Assembly (NCBI GenBank): GCA_904398675.1
Contig: CAJFPI010000065.1
Span: forward strand, 1 to 28,638
Reading direction: 5' to 3'
DNA: 28,638 nucleotides
From: an uncultured Oscillospiraceae bacterium
GTDB lineage: Bacteria; Bacillota; Clostridia; Oscillospirales; Oscillospiraceae
Shown piece after piece: positions 16,249 through 24,011 of this stretch; position 1 is the stretch's first letter; each line of letters starts with the position of its first letter. The notes under the pieces were generated by a model, which was not told the DNA's origin, did not search any database, and saw nothing but the letters and a program-made list of their open reading frames with translations. A program made the position numbers and the translations under genes.

Positions 16249-17021
16249 GTCTCATCCACCCCCAAATACGCCTCGATAACGGCGGGATTATTCTGTACTT
16301 CCTCTGGTGTGCCGGAGGCGATCAGCTGCCCAAAGTTGAGCACTGAGATATGGCTGCACATCTCCATCATCATATCCATATGGTGGTCAATCACCAGAAT
16401 AGAGATCTGGAAGGTGTCCCGCAGACGACGCACGAGATCCACCATCTTGGAGGACTCGTCCTCATTCATTCCGGCGGCAGGTTCATCCAAAAGAAGGAGG
16501 GAGGGCTTGAGTGCCATAGCCCGGGCAATCTCCACCCGGCGCTGGATCCCGTAGGGGAGATCGCCGGCTCGTTTATCACGATACTTCTCAATGCCCACCA
16601 TGGCGAGCATTTCCTCCGCAAGCTCGTTCATGGCCCGCTCTGCCCGGCGGCACTTGGGCGTACGGAAAAAGCTGTCAAGGAGCGTATAGTCCACATGGGC
16701 CTGGCCGACGGTAACAAGATTCTCCATGACGCTAAGATTTGTAAAGAGCTTGATATTCTGAAAGGTTCGAGCAATGCCGTCTTTAGCGATGACGTGAGGA
16801 GGCTTTCCGGTGATACTCTCCCCACAGAAGGTTATGGAGCCGGATGTAGGAGGAATGATTCCGGTAATGAGGTTAAAAATGGTGGTTTTCCCCGCCCCGT
16901 TGGGACCGATAAGGCCAAAAATCTGCCCTTTTTCAATGGAGAAACTGACGTCGTTCACAGCGGTCAGGCCGCCGAACTGCTTGGTCAGGCTGCTTACCTC
17001 CAAAATGTTATTCGATTCCAT
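16245..17021 (-). CDS. livG: LIV-type ABC transporter ATPase LivG
   Basis: A 258-residue ATP-binding subunit. Walker A GPNGAGKTT (39-47), the LivG-type signature LPYGIQRRVEIARA and Walker B LLLLDEPAAGMN are visible, as is the C-terminal GTPEEVQNNPAVIEAYLG typical of LivG. AAGGAGG precedes the ATG, 2 bases after livM ends. It pairs with LivF on the cytoplasmic face of LivHM. Confidence 0.93.
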
Positions 17022-17023
17022 TT

Positions 17024-17917
17024 TTATTCCTCCTTCCTTGCGGCCTGTTTCCGAAACAGCATCCCGATTTTCCTAAAGAAGTTTCGAATGCCGCGGATGG
17101 TCAGCTCGCGGTATCCCATGAGCCCTGTGGGCTTGAAGAGGATAATCAGCACCACCAGGAGCCCATAGACTACCATGCGCCACTCCTGTGCCGAGCCGAT
17201 TCGAAGAACTTCCGGCAGAGGGACTAGAATCAGAGCGGAGATGATAGAGCCGGTTAGACTGCCGAAACCGCCCATAATGACCATGATCAGGAGCTCATTG
17301 GATTTCACGGAGTTGAACATGGTCGGCTGGAGATAATTCATATAGTGCCCCAGCAGGGCACCTGCAAGACCAGCCAGAGCGCAGCTGATGCCCATGGCCA
17401 GGAGCTTGTATCGAAAGATATTGATTCCCATCGCCCTGGCCGCTGTCTCGTTTTCCCGTATGGCGATACAGTTTCGACCGTGCTTGGAGCGGAGAAAGTT
17501 TGCCAGCATAAAGATAACCAGGATGTCAATACAAAGGACCAGGGGGAAGGAGATGCCGCTGCCAACATCGGTCAGCCCCTTTGCACCGCCCACGAATTCC
17601 CAGTTTTCCAAAATCATGCGTATGGCCTCGCCGATTCCCAGCGTAGCGATGAGAAAATAGTCGCCCCGCAGTTTCAGCGTAGGTGTGCCGATTGCGATGC
17701 CAACAAGAGCAGCTGCTGCTGTTCCCAGCAGAAGGCCTACCGGGAGTGGCAGATCGCCAAATTTGACCGCAATCGCGGAGACGTATCCGCCAATGGCCAT
17801 GAACCCTGCGTGCCCGAAGGAGAAAAGGCCGGTAAAGCCGGTCAAAATGCACACGCCGAGAACTGCCAGGAGATAGATCCCGGTCTGGGTCATAATGCCA
17901 ATCCAATAGCTATTCAT
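17024..17917 (-). CDS. livM: LIV-type ABC transporter permease LivM
   Basis: A 297-residue inner-membrane permease with eight to nine hydrophobic segments, including the family signatures LTGFTGLFSFGHAGFMAIGGY (about 26-46) and GGFGSLTGSI (about 215-224), and a basic cytoplasmic tail. The conserved EAA-like loop contains RENETAARAMGIN. It forms the channel with LivH. The ribosome site GGGAGGG lies upstream, and the gap from livH is 15 bases. Confidence 0.92.
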   Translation of the reverse strand: MNSYWIGIMTQTGIYLLAVLGVCILTGFTGLFSFGHAGFMAIGGYVSAIAVKFGDLPLPVGLLLGTAAAALVGIAIGTPTLKLRGDYFLIATLGIGEAIRMILENWEFVGGAKGLTDVGSGISFPLVLCIDILVIFMLANFLRSKHGRNCIAIRENETAARAMGINIFRYKLLAMGISCALAGLAGALLGHYMNYLQPTMFNSVKSNELLIMVIMGGFGSLTGSIISALILVPLPEVLRIGSAQEWRMVVYGLLVVLIILFKPTGLMGYRELTIRGIRNFFRKIGMLFRKQAARKEE

Positions 17918-17932
17918 CCATCCTGCCCTCCC

Positions 17933-18814
17933 TTATGCCTTATCTTCCGAGCTCTTGCCCATCAATCCGGTGGGTTTCACCAGCAGAATGATGACGAGCA
18001 GGGAGAAGGAAAATACATCCCGCAGGGTGGAGGAGACATAACCGGCTACCATGACCTCCAGAACCCCCAGAATAAACGATCCTACGATAGCGCCTGGGAG
18101 GCTGCCGAGACCGCCCAGGACGGCGCTGATAAATGCCTTATTTGTAAGAGAACTGCCGAGCTTGGGATACGCTGTATATTTGATGCCGCAGAAAAATCCG
18201 GCCACACCAGCCAGCGCGCCGGCGATGGCAAAGACCTTAATCATGAGACCATCGGTATTGATGCCCATGATCGAGGCGTTGTCAAGGCTAAAGGAAGCAC
18301 CGCGGATTGCAAGGCCGTCTTTGCTGGTTCGAATGTACAGCTCAAGCCCCACCAGAGCTACCACGGATACGCCCAGGATAACAAGATCAATAATGCCGAT
18401 AGTAGCCGAACCGACGGTGATGTTGCCCAGAGTCAGCACCTCGGCAGGATAGGATTTAAACCGGCCGCTGAGGAAAATGATAATGAGGTTTTCTGCCATG
18501 ATGGACAGGCCAAGCCCTGCAATGCAGAGATACAGTCTCTTGGCATTGCGTAGCAGCAGCGGGCGATACGTACTCAACTCAATGATGACTGACACGGCCA
18601 GGCCGCTGACAAGGGCACAGATAATACCGACCGGAATGTTTGTGATGAAAAAGGAAAGCACAAAATAGCCCACATAGGCGCAGACAGTGACCACTACACC
18701 GTGGGCAAAGTTGGTGAAACTCATCAGGCTGTAAATCAAAGAATATCCCACCGTCATCAGCGCATACACGCTTCCAATGGCCAAGCCGTTGATCAACTGT
18801 TGAAGGAACAGCAT
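17933..18814 (-). CDS. livH: LIV-type ABC transporter permease LivH
   Basis: A 293-residue permease with about eight membrane segments. It opens with LQQLINGLAIGSVYALMTVGYSL and carries GGLGSLPGAIVGS (about 235-247) and a closing VIILLVKPTGLMG, all typical of LivH. It begins about 80 bases after livK, behind a hairpin, so livHMGF may be expressed below livK, as is common for binding-protein importers. The ribosome site (GGAG, about 12 bases from the ATG) is weaker than in neighbouring genes. Confidence 0.92.
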   Translation of the reverse strand: MLFLQQLINGLAIGSVYALMTVGYSLIYSLMSFTNFAHGVVVTVCAYVGYFVLSFFITNIPVGIICALVSGLAVSVIIELSTYRPLLLRNAKRLYLCIAGLGLSIMAENLIIIFLSGRFKSYPAEVLTLGNITVGSATIGIIDLVILGVSVVALVGLELYIRTSKDGLAIRGASFSLDNASIMGINTDGLMIKVFAIAGALAGVAGFFCGIKYTAYPKLGSSLTNKAFISAVLGGLGSLPGAIVGSFILGVLEVMVAGYVSSTLRDVFSFSLLVIILLVKPTGLMGKSSEDKA

Positions 18815-18843
18815 GCAGATACCATCTCCAATCTTTTAGAAGA

Positions 18844-18872
18844 GCCGTACCGAACGCTGTGTTCGGTACGGC
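18844..18872 (-). other. Hairpin between livK and livH
   Basis: A perfect 12-bp stem (18844-18855 with 18861-18872) with a 5-base loop. On the minus strand it is followed by TCTTCTAAAAG, not a proper T-run. Such a stem after a binding-protein gene usually stabilises its mRNA or causes partial termination. Confidence 0.6.
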
Positions 18873-18897
18873 CGAAAGGGTGAGGGGAATAATGAGG

Positions 18898-20070
18898 TCA
18901 GTTGTTGCCGTCGTAGAGGCTGACGGTTTTGAAAGCCCCGTTTTCAACTGTCATAATGGCAACTGTTCTGGCAGGGTTGTGGGTATCGGGATCCAGGCTG
19001 ATGGTACCTACGCAGCCCTCTACATCACTGATGCCCTCCAAAGCGTCGCGAATGGCGGTGGGGTCGTCGTTTCCGGCCTGTTCAATGGCCGCCTTGAGCA
19101 CCATAAAAACATCATATCCATAGTAACCGGTGGTCCCCATGGTGTCGATCTCCTCACCGTAGGCCTCTAAATACTCGGCCTTGATGCTGTCAAGCGCCTC
19201 GTTTTCTGTATCCATTGCGGCGGTAAAGATAGAACCCTCCACGGAACTGCCGGCCGTATCCAAAACGTCGCCGTTAAACCAGCTGTCAGTGCCGAGGAAG
19301 ACGGCATCCTCGCCTAATTCACGGGCCTGGTTGGTGGCCAGTGTGATCTGCTTATAGAGTGCGGGAAGGAAAATAGCGTCGGGGTTCAGATCCTTGATGG
19401 TAGACAGCTGGGCACGAAAGTCTACGTCATCCGTTTTGTAACCTTCTGTCGTCAGGATGGTGCCGCCCAGCTCCGTGAAGGACTGGGTAAAGGCAGTTTC
19501 GAGGCCCATGGAGTAGTCGCTGCCCACTTCATAGAGAATCGCCACGTTGCGAATGCCCATTTCGTTGTAGGCATAGCTTGCGATGCTCTCGCCATACTGG
19601 TTGTCCGTCAGGCACACACGGAAGACATAGGGACGTACATTTCCGTCATCGTCTACCGTGACGCTGGGGTTGGTGGCATTTGTGGCAATCATGGGGACCT
19701 GATTCTCATCACAGACGCTGGCCATGGCGATCGCCGCGCCGGAGGCATTCGGCCCAAGGATGGCACAGACACCGTCCTCCTGGATCAGCCGTCTGGTGGC
19801 ATTGGCTGATTCAATATTGTCAGCGCGGTTATCGTAATAGACCAACTCAACCTGTTTACCCAAGATGCCGCCGTTTTCGTTGATGTTATCCACGCACAGC
19901 TGGATTTCATTCAGTTGTGCCTCACCCCAGGGTTGTGAGTCACCAGTCAGTGGGCCAACAAAGCCAATTTTGATGGTATCCCCTTCATTCCCATCATCGC
20001 TTGACGCGCAGGCAGTGAGCAGGGAGAGGGTAAGGGCGGCGGCCATTACCAGAGCAAGGACCTTTCTCAT
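18898..20070 (-). CDS. livK: LIV-type substrate-binding lipoprotein
   Basis: A 390-residue type-1 periplasmic binding protein anchored as a lipoprotein. A signal peptide with a hydrophobic core ends in the lipobox LLTAC with Cys21. A low-complexity linker (SSDDGNEGD) precedes IKIGFVGPLTGDSQPWG, the standard start of the Leu/Ile/Val-binding (Peripla_BP_6) domain. LGPNASGAAIAMASV and FLGTDSWFNGD correspond to ligand-contact strands. The ligand cannot be read from sequence; the hydrolases and racemase downstream argue for a modified amino acid or small peptide. AAGGAG precedes the ATG. First gene of the operon. Confidence 0.92.
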   Translation of the reverse strand: MRKVLALVMAAALTLSLLTACASSDDGNEGDTIKIGFVGPLTGDSQPWGEAQLNEIQLCVDNINENGGILGKQVELVYYDNRADNIESANATRRLIQEDGVCAILGPNASGAAIAMASVCDENQVPMIATNATNPSVTVDDDGNVRPYVFRVCLTDNQYGESIASYAYNEMGIRNVAILYEVGSDYSMGLETAFTQSFTELGGTILTTEGYKTDDVDFRAQLSTIKDLNPDAIFLPALYKQITLATNQARELGEDAVFLGTDSWFNGDVLDTAGSSVEGSIFTAAMDTENEALDSIKAEYLEAYGEEIDTMGTTGYYGYDVFMVLKAAIEQAGNDDPTAIRDALEGISDVEGCVGTISLDPDTHNPARTVAIMTVENGAFKTVSLYDGNN

Positions 20071-20125
20071 AACTACTTCTCCTTTCCAAATTTACTGCAG
20101 CCCCACGAATATAAAGAGGTAAGCT

Positions 20126-20135
20126 TGGTCAACCA
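20126..20135. promoter_or_regulatory. Candidate GntR operator TGGTCAACCA
   Basis: TGGT-CA-ACCA resembles the TGGT...ACCA half-sites bound by FadR-type GntR regulators (Escherichia coli FadR has a 3-base centre, here it is 2). It sits in the livK leader, about 75 bases after the predicted start and 55 before the livK ATG, where a bound repressor could block elongation. Confidence 0.4.
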
Positions 20136-20217
20136 GTTAATGAAAATATAGATAGATATTAAGTCTTAAATGGAATGTATAGCAGGAAATAATACGGCGG
20201 CTGCAGGATCTGAGGCA

Positions 20218-20247
20218 AGTATAGCACAGGTGAAGTTCTTGTGTAAA
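20218..20247 (-). promoter_or_regulatory. Promoter of the liv operon
   Basis: On the minus strand TTTACA (20247-20242), 18 bases, TATACT (20223-20218) preceded by TGC, an extended -10. The predicted start near 20211 gives a leader of about 140 bases before livK. Confidence 0.55.
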
Positions 20248-20293
20248 TTGTCATAATTGTAAAAGAAAGAGGAACATTTTCGGGGAAATAACA

Positions 20294-20303
20294 GGTTTAA
20301 ACC
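20294..20303. promoter_or_regulatory. Palindrome GGTTTAAACC between the divergent promoters
   Basis: A perfect 10-base palindrome in the context ACaGGTTTAAACCaGT, about 47 bases upstream of the livK -35 box. A possible regulator site; no factor can be named. Confidence 0.3.
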
Positions 20304-20420
20304 AGTAAAATTATTTCAATTAAATATGTTGGACTGAAATATCAAAAAATGTGTTTTCATTTAAATAGACCAGACAAAATAAATAATAGTAGGCGATTTT
20401 TGCAATTTTTAAGATTTTAT

Positions 20421-20449
20421 TTGAAAAATAATTTGATATATGGTATACT
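20421..20449 (+). promoter_or_regulatory. Promoter of the gntR gene
   Basis: TTGAAA (20421-20426), 17 bases, TATACT (20444-20449). The start is predicted near 20456, about 55 bases before the ATG. Confidence 0.65.
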
Positions 20450-20471
20450 TAGCTAAAAATAGAACCATTGA

Positions 20472-20481
20472 ACCATATGGT
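20472..20481. promoter_or_regulatory. Palindrome ACCATATGGT in the gntR leader
   Basis: A perfect 10-base palindrome about 16 bases downstream of the predicted gntR start and 30 before its ATG. Position suggests autoregulation; unproven. Confidence 0.35.
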
Positions 20482-20510
20482 GTTTGACCTTAATTAAAAG
20501 GGGGCGGAAA

Positions 20511-21221
20511 ATGATGGTTGAAATCAAGCGCACGCTTTTATATGAAGAGGTGGTGGCGCAGCTGTATCAGATGATCGACAAGGAAGAAGTCAAGCTGGGA
20601 GATCCCTTTCCGTCGGAGCGAGACCTGGTCAAGCGGTGGAACATCAGCCGCAATGTGCTGCGGGAGGCCTTCCATGTGCTGGAGGACCGTGGACTGGTGT
20701 TCTCCAAGCAGGGGAAGGGGCGTTTTCTCCGGGCGCTGCCTGCGGAGCGGGAGCTCTCGGCCGATGAGAGCGTATCCCGGAATCTGGAGCGCTATTCTCT
20801 GCTGGAGATCTATGAGACACGACAGTGCCTGGAAGCCAAGGCGGTGGAGCTGATTGCAAAGAGCGCTTCGGCGGAAGATCTGGTGGACTTGGAGCGGTGC
20901 TATCAGGAGATGTGCAGGCGGTTCCAGGAGAGCAACAGCACCTCCGGGGAGTTTCAAATGCACCGGCTGTATGCCGTGAAGTCGAAAAACCGGTTTTTGT
21001 GCCAAATGATCACCACCGCCTTTACCACTACATATGAGTTTATGAGCAGCTCCTTCCGGGATGTTTTGACCCAGCACACCATCAGCGACAGCCTTCTGGA
21101 TCACGGGGAGATCCTGCGGGCGCTGAAGGCCCGGGACGGCGACAAGGCCAAGGCGATTATGTCCGCACACATGCAGCATACCATTGACATGCTGCAGCGA
21201 TTTTTGCCGCAGGCAGAATAA
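20511..21221 (+). CDS. FadR-subfamily GntR transcriptional regulator
   Basis: A 236-residue regulator. The winged helix-turn-helix at about residues 10-72 contains the GntR signature PSERDLVKRWNISRNVLREAFHVLEDRGLV. The C-terminal all-helical FCD domain (about 95-230) keeps the metal or ligand histidines His151, His198 and His220. FCD-type regulators usually respond to small carboxylates or amino-acid metabolites. ATG at 20511 follows AAGGGGG; a second ATG is the next codon. It is divergent from livK, so control of the liv-peptidase-racemase operon is the obvious hypothesis. A strong terminator follows directly after its stop. Confidence 0.9.
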   Translation: MMVEIKRTLLYEEVVAQLYQMIDKEEVKLGDPFPSERDLVKRWNISRNVLREAFHVLEDRGLVFSKQGKGRFLRALPAERELSADESVSRNLERYSLLEIYETRQCLEAKAVELIAKSASAEDLVDLERCYQEMCRRFQESNSTSGEFQMHRLYAVKSKNRFLCQMITTAFTTTYEFMSSSFRDVLTQHTISDSLLDHGEILRALKARDGDKAKAIMSAHMQHTIDMLQRFLPQAE

Positions 21222-21261
21222 AACAGGGGCCTGGAGCAGAAAGCTCCAGGCCCCTGTTTTT
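21222..21261. terminator. Bidirectional intrinsic terminator gntR / tauE
   Basis: A perfect 16-bp stem AACAGGGGCCTGGAGC (21222-21237) with 21243-21258, loop AGAAA, T-run 21257-21261 on the plus strand and TTTTATT on the minus strand. It serves both convergent genes. Confidence 0.92.
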
Positions 21262-21290
21262 GCGTAAGGCAGCGGGCAGGGAATGGGGAA

Positions 21291-22058
21291 TCAGTGCGCC
21301 AAGTCCCAGATCATTTTGATAAACAGGATCCCAAGCACCACAAAGATCATGCTCCGGACCCGCTTGCTGCCGCCCCGGACGGCGTAGCGTGCGCCGCACC
21401 AGCCCCCCAAAGCGTTGCAGATGGCGGCGGGAATCACGATGGGCCATAAAATTTTCCCGTTCAGAAGAAAGACGACCGCCGCGGCCACGTTGGAGGCCAG
21501 ATTCCCCACCTTGGAACAGGCGGAGGCGGTGATCAGGTCCATGGACAGCAGCGCTGTGAAGGCCATGATCATAAACGTGCCGGTTCCCGGCCCTACCAAT
21601 CCGTCATATCCGCCGATGCCAAGGCCGATGAGGAGGCTGGTGATCAGCCTGCGCCGGGGAGATACGTCCGCCGGTGCCTGGGGATCCAGGCCAAAGTCCT
21701 TTTTTACCACCAGAAAGACGGCCACCACCGGCAGGGCCACCAGCATCAGCCCCTTCAGCAGCTGGTCGGACAGCAGCAGCGCCAGCCGAGCCCCTGCGGC
21801 GCTGCCCGCCAGTGCGCCCAGTGCGGCGGGAAACGCGGCGCGCAGATCGATTTTTCCCTGCCGGAAGTAACCAAAGGCGGCGGTGGCGGTGCCGATTCCG
21901 TTGACCACCTTGTTGGTGCCGGCGGCGATATGGGTGGGGATGCCGGCCAGAAAGTAGGTTGGCAGGGTAATGAGCCCCCCTCCGCCGGCCACGCTGTCCA
22001 CAAAGCCCCCCAGAAAGATCAGGGGACAGACAAGCAGGTAGGTTGTCCAAGGCAGCAT
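21291..22058 (-). CDS. TauE/SafE-family sulfite/sulfonate-type permease
   Basis: A 255-residue membrane protein of the TauE/SafE family with about eight hydrophobic segments in two repeats. FLGGFVDSVAGGGGLITLP near the N-terminus and GIGGYDGLVGPGTGTFMI in the second half are the repeated family signatures. Members are linked to export or uptake of sulfite, sulfonates or small organic anions, and the substrate here is unknown. The ATG at 22058 is preferred because GGGAGGG lies 6 bases upstream; an in-frame extension would start inside the promoter region. It appears to be a single-gene unit. Confidence 0.87.
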   Translation of the reverse strand: MLPWTTYLLVCPLIFLGGFVDSVAGGGGLITLPTYFLAGIPTHIAAGTNKVVNGIGTATAAFGYFRQGKIDLRAAFPAALGALAGSAAGARLALLLSDQLLKGLMLVALPVVAVFLVVKKDFGLDPQAPADVSPRRRLITSLLIGLGIGGYDGLVGPGTGTFMIMAFTALLSMDLITASACSKVGNLASNVAAAVVFLLNGKILWPIVIPAAICNALGGWCGARYAVRGGSKRVRSMIFVVLGILFIKMIWDLAH

Positions 22059-22101
22059 GCAGATCCCTCCCGTTTCTTGTCGAAATGTCAGTTTCCCGGC
22101 C

Positions 22102-22110
22102 ATTGTATCA
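22102..22110 (-). promoter_or_regulatory. Extended -10 promoter of the TauE/SafE gene
   Basis: On the minus strand TGATACAAT (22110-22102) is an extended -10; a fitting -35 is weak (TAGCAT, 17 bases upstream). The start would lie near 22095, giving a leader of about 35 bases. Confidence 0.4.
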
Positions 22111-22167
22111 CAGGATTTTTCGGAATGCTACAAAAATTTTCGAAACGGCGGGAATCGGCGGCGGCTA

Positions 22168-22196
22168 TTGACAGCGGCGGGGCCTTCCGATATGAT
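22168..22196 (+). promoter_or_regulatory. Promoter of rsmA
   Basis: A perfect -35 TTGACA (22168-22173), 17 bases, TATGAT (22191-22196). The start is predicted near 22203, about 40 bases before the rsmA ATG. Confidence 0.75.
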
Positions 22197-22242
22197 AAAA
22201 CCGATACAGCGCCGGGATCTGTCCGGCCACAGGAGGAAGATC

Positions 22243-23106
22243 ATGAATTTATGTGACGTCACCACCATCCGTACCCTGATGGGCAGGCACGGTGTTCATT
22301 TCAGCAAGTCCATGGGGCAGAATTTCCTGATTGCCGAATGGGTTCCCCGGGAAATTGCCGCCGCCAGCGGTGCGGACGCGGCCTGCGGCGTGCTGGAGAT
22401 CGGGCCGGGGATCGGCCCGCTGACCACGGAGCTGTGCCGCCTGGCGGGGCGGGTGACGGCGGTGGAGCTGGACAGGTCTCTCCTGCCGGTGCTGGAGGAG
22501 ACCATGGCCCCCTGGGACAATTTCCATCTGATCCCCGGCGACATCCTGAAGATGGACCTGAAGGATTTGGCGCAGCGGGAGTTTCCCGGCCTCCGGCCCA
22601 TAGTCTGCGCCAATCTGCCCTACAATGTTACCACCCCTGTGCTGACGGCCCTGGTGGAGGCGGACTGCTTTGAGCAGATCACTGTGATGATCCAGAAGGA
22701 GGTGGCCCGGCGCATTGCAGGAGGTCCCGGCGGGGACTACGGCGCCTTCTCCGTCTACTTCCAGTACTATATGGAGACGGAGGTGCTTTTTGACGTGCCG
22801 CCGGACTGTTTCCTCCCGGCGCCCAAGGTGACCTCGGCGGTGCTCCGCTGCCGTCGGCGCAACGCGCCGCCCTTCGCCCTGCCCTGTGGAGAGAAGTTTT
22901 TCTTTCAGGTGGTCCGGGCCTCCTTTGCCCAGCGGCGCAAGACGCTCTCAAACAGCCTCGCCTCTGTGTATGGCTCCCGGCTGGGAAAGGAGAGGATCGC
23001 GGCCGTGCTGGAGGGCTGCGGCTTTACCCCCACGGTGCGGGGCGAGCAGCTTGCCCCGGCGGATTTTGCCCGCCTGGCCGCCGCCCTGGCTGCCGCCCTG
23101 GAATAG
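22243..23106 (+). CDS. rsmA: 16S rRNA dimethyladenosine transferase RsmA/KsgA
   Basis: A 287-residue SAM-dependent methyltransferase that dimethylates two adjacent adenosines near the 3' end of 16S rRNA (A1518/A1519 in E. coli numbering) during small-subunit maturation. Visible motifs are KSMGQNFL, the SAM-binding EIGPGIGPLT, VELDRSL, GDILKMDL and the catalytic NLPYNVTTP, followed by the rRNA-binding C-terminal part with FAQRRKTLSNSL. ATG at 22243 has AGGAGGA upstream and lies after the promoter; a longer in-frame start at 22057 would overlap the promoter and the opposite gene. Confidence 0.96.
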   Translation: MNLCDVTTIRTLMGRHGVHFSKSMGQNFLIAEWVPREIAAASGADAACGVLEIGPGIGPLTTELCRLAGRVTAVELDRSLLPVLEETMAPWDNFHLIPGDILKMDLKDLAQREFPGLRPIVCANLPYNVTTPVLTALVEADCFEQITVMIQKEVARRIAGGPGGDYGAFSVYFQYYMETEVLFDVPPDCFLPAPKVTSAVLRCRRRNAPPFALPCGEKFFFQVVRASFAQRRKTLSNSLASVYGSRLGKERIAAVLEGCGFTPTVRGEQLAPADFARLAAALAAALE

Positions 23107-23221
23107 TGCAGGCAAGACAAAAGGGCCGGCGCCTTTTTCGGCAAGGAGCTGCAGCCTGCCGCACGCAAGGCTTTGCCCGCAATCGGCGGACAAAGGGAGC
23201 GCTGCGGATTTTTGGCACAAG

Positions 23222-23257
23222 GAAAGGCCCAGCCCTTTTTATAGGGCTGGGCCTTTC
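23222..23257. terminator. Terminator-like hairpin between convergent rsmA and thioesterase genes
   Basis: A 14-bp stem GAAAGGCCCAGCCC (23222-23235) with 23244-23257 and an 8-base loop TTTTTATA. U-tracts outside the stem are short in both directions (CTTTCT on plus, CTTTCC on minus), so they form partly from the stem base. The preceding 115 bases after rsmA show no gene. Confidence 0.65.
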
Positions 23258-23272
23258 TAACGATGCTTTTTA

Positions 23273-23998
23273 TCAATAAAACCACAGCAGGGCGTGTGTC
23301 TTCCGGAGGGTGCTGTCCTTCAGCTCTACCAGATGCTTGCCGTCGGTGCAGGAGTAGAGAAAGTGGACCGTGTCCCCCTTGCGGATCTGCCGCTTGTAGA
23401 GGATCTCCACGTCGGGGAGCTCTGCGGCCGCAGCATCGGCAGGCAGCGCCTCCCTGGCCAGCTCCAGATAGTGGAGGTTGTTGACGTGGTGGAAGGTATC
23501 CAGATCCCTGCCCAGGGCGGTATAGGTAAAGGTTTCCTCCGCGCCTTCAGGGCTCCTTCCGTTGGCGGGTACGTCTCCCGCAATGGCCCTGTGGTCCCAG
23601 AGGGTGTACCGCTCCGCCAGCGCCGGGGAGACGGTGGTGGCGCGGCCGGTATTCATATCCAGCAGCAGCCAACGGGAAGTGGCGGCGAGGATGGTATTCC
23701 CCGCCTCGTCCAGAATGAGAAAATCGCGGTCAGAGAAGTGGACGTCCATCTGCCGGGGCCAGGTGCGTACAGTAAGGGGCGTCCCCCAGGCCGGATGGGC
23801 AGACATGTGGAATTTCCAGCCCACCAGCACCCAGCCTACGCCGAAGTCCTCCTGCAGCTGGCCCGGGGCGCAGCCCACGGCAGCCGAGGCAAAACAGGCG
23901 GCCTCCTGCATGATCCGCAGGGCGCCGGTCTGGGACAGCCCGCCGTCCTCCCCCAGGTCTGAGTAGTTGACCGTGGTCTGATAGTCGTAATAATTCAT
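23273..23998 (-). CDS. Acyl-ACP thioesterase-like protein (FatA/FatB family)
   Basis: A 241-residue protein with two tandem hot-dog domains of the bacterial acyl-ACP thioesterase family, which release free fatty acids from acyl-ACP in the cytoplasm. Family features are the opening YQTTVNYSDLGEDGGLSQTGALRIMQEAA, GVGWVLVGWKF and TLWDHR. The catalytic DxNxHVNN block reads DLDTFHHVNN: Asp167 and His171 are kept, but the Asn is Phe169. The later YRRE-type Glu reads YKRQ (Gln204). Activity may therefore be reduced or the mechanism different. It starts 13 bases after the mechanosensitive-channel gene and is probably co-transcribed. The ribosome site is TGGAG, 8 bases upstream. Confidence 0.82.
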   Translation of the reverse strand: MNYYDYQTTVNYSDLGEDGGLSQTGALRIMQEAACFASAAVGCAPGQLQEDFGVGWVLVGWKFHMSAHPAWGTPLTVRTWPRQMDVHFSDRDFLILDEAGNTILAATSRWLLLDMNTGRATTVSPALAERYTLWDHRAIAGDVPANGRSPEGAEETFTYTALGRDLDTFHHVNNLHYLELAREALPADAAAAELPDVEILYKRQIRKGDTVHFLYSCTDGKHLVELKDSTLRKTHALLWFY

Positions 23999-24011
23999 GG
24001 CAAACGCTCCA

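Larger units (their letters stand above)
20071..20510. promoter_or_regulatory. AT-rich divergent regulatory region livK / gntR
   Basis: This 440-base stretch carries no credible gene. It is strikingly AT-rich compared with everything around it and holds the livK promoter, the gntR promoter and three short palindromes. It is the natural control region for the divergent liv operon and its GntR regulator. Confidence 0.8.

Noticed and set aside
22057..22242. 62-codon N-terminal extension of rsmA
   Set aside because: It overlaps a near-perfect promoter and the divergent TauE/SafE gene start; the family begins at the ATG at 22243.
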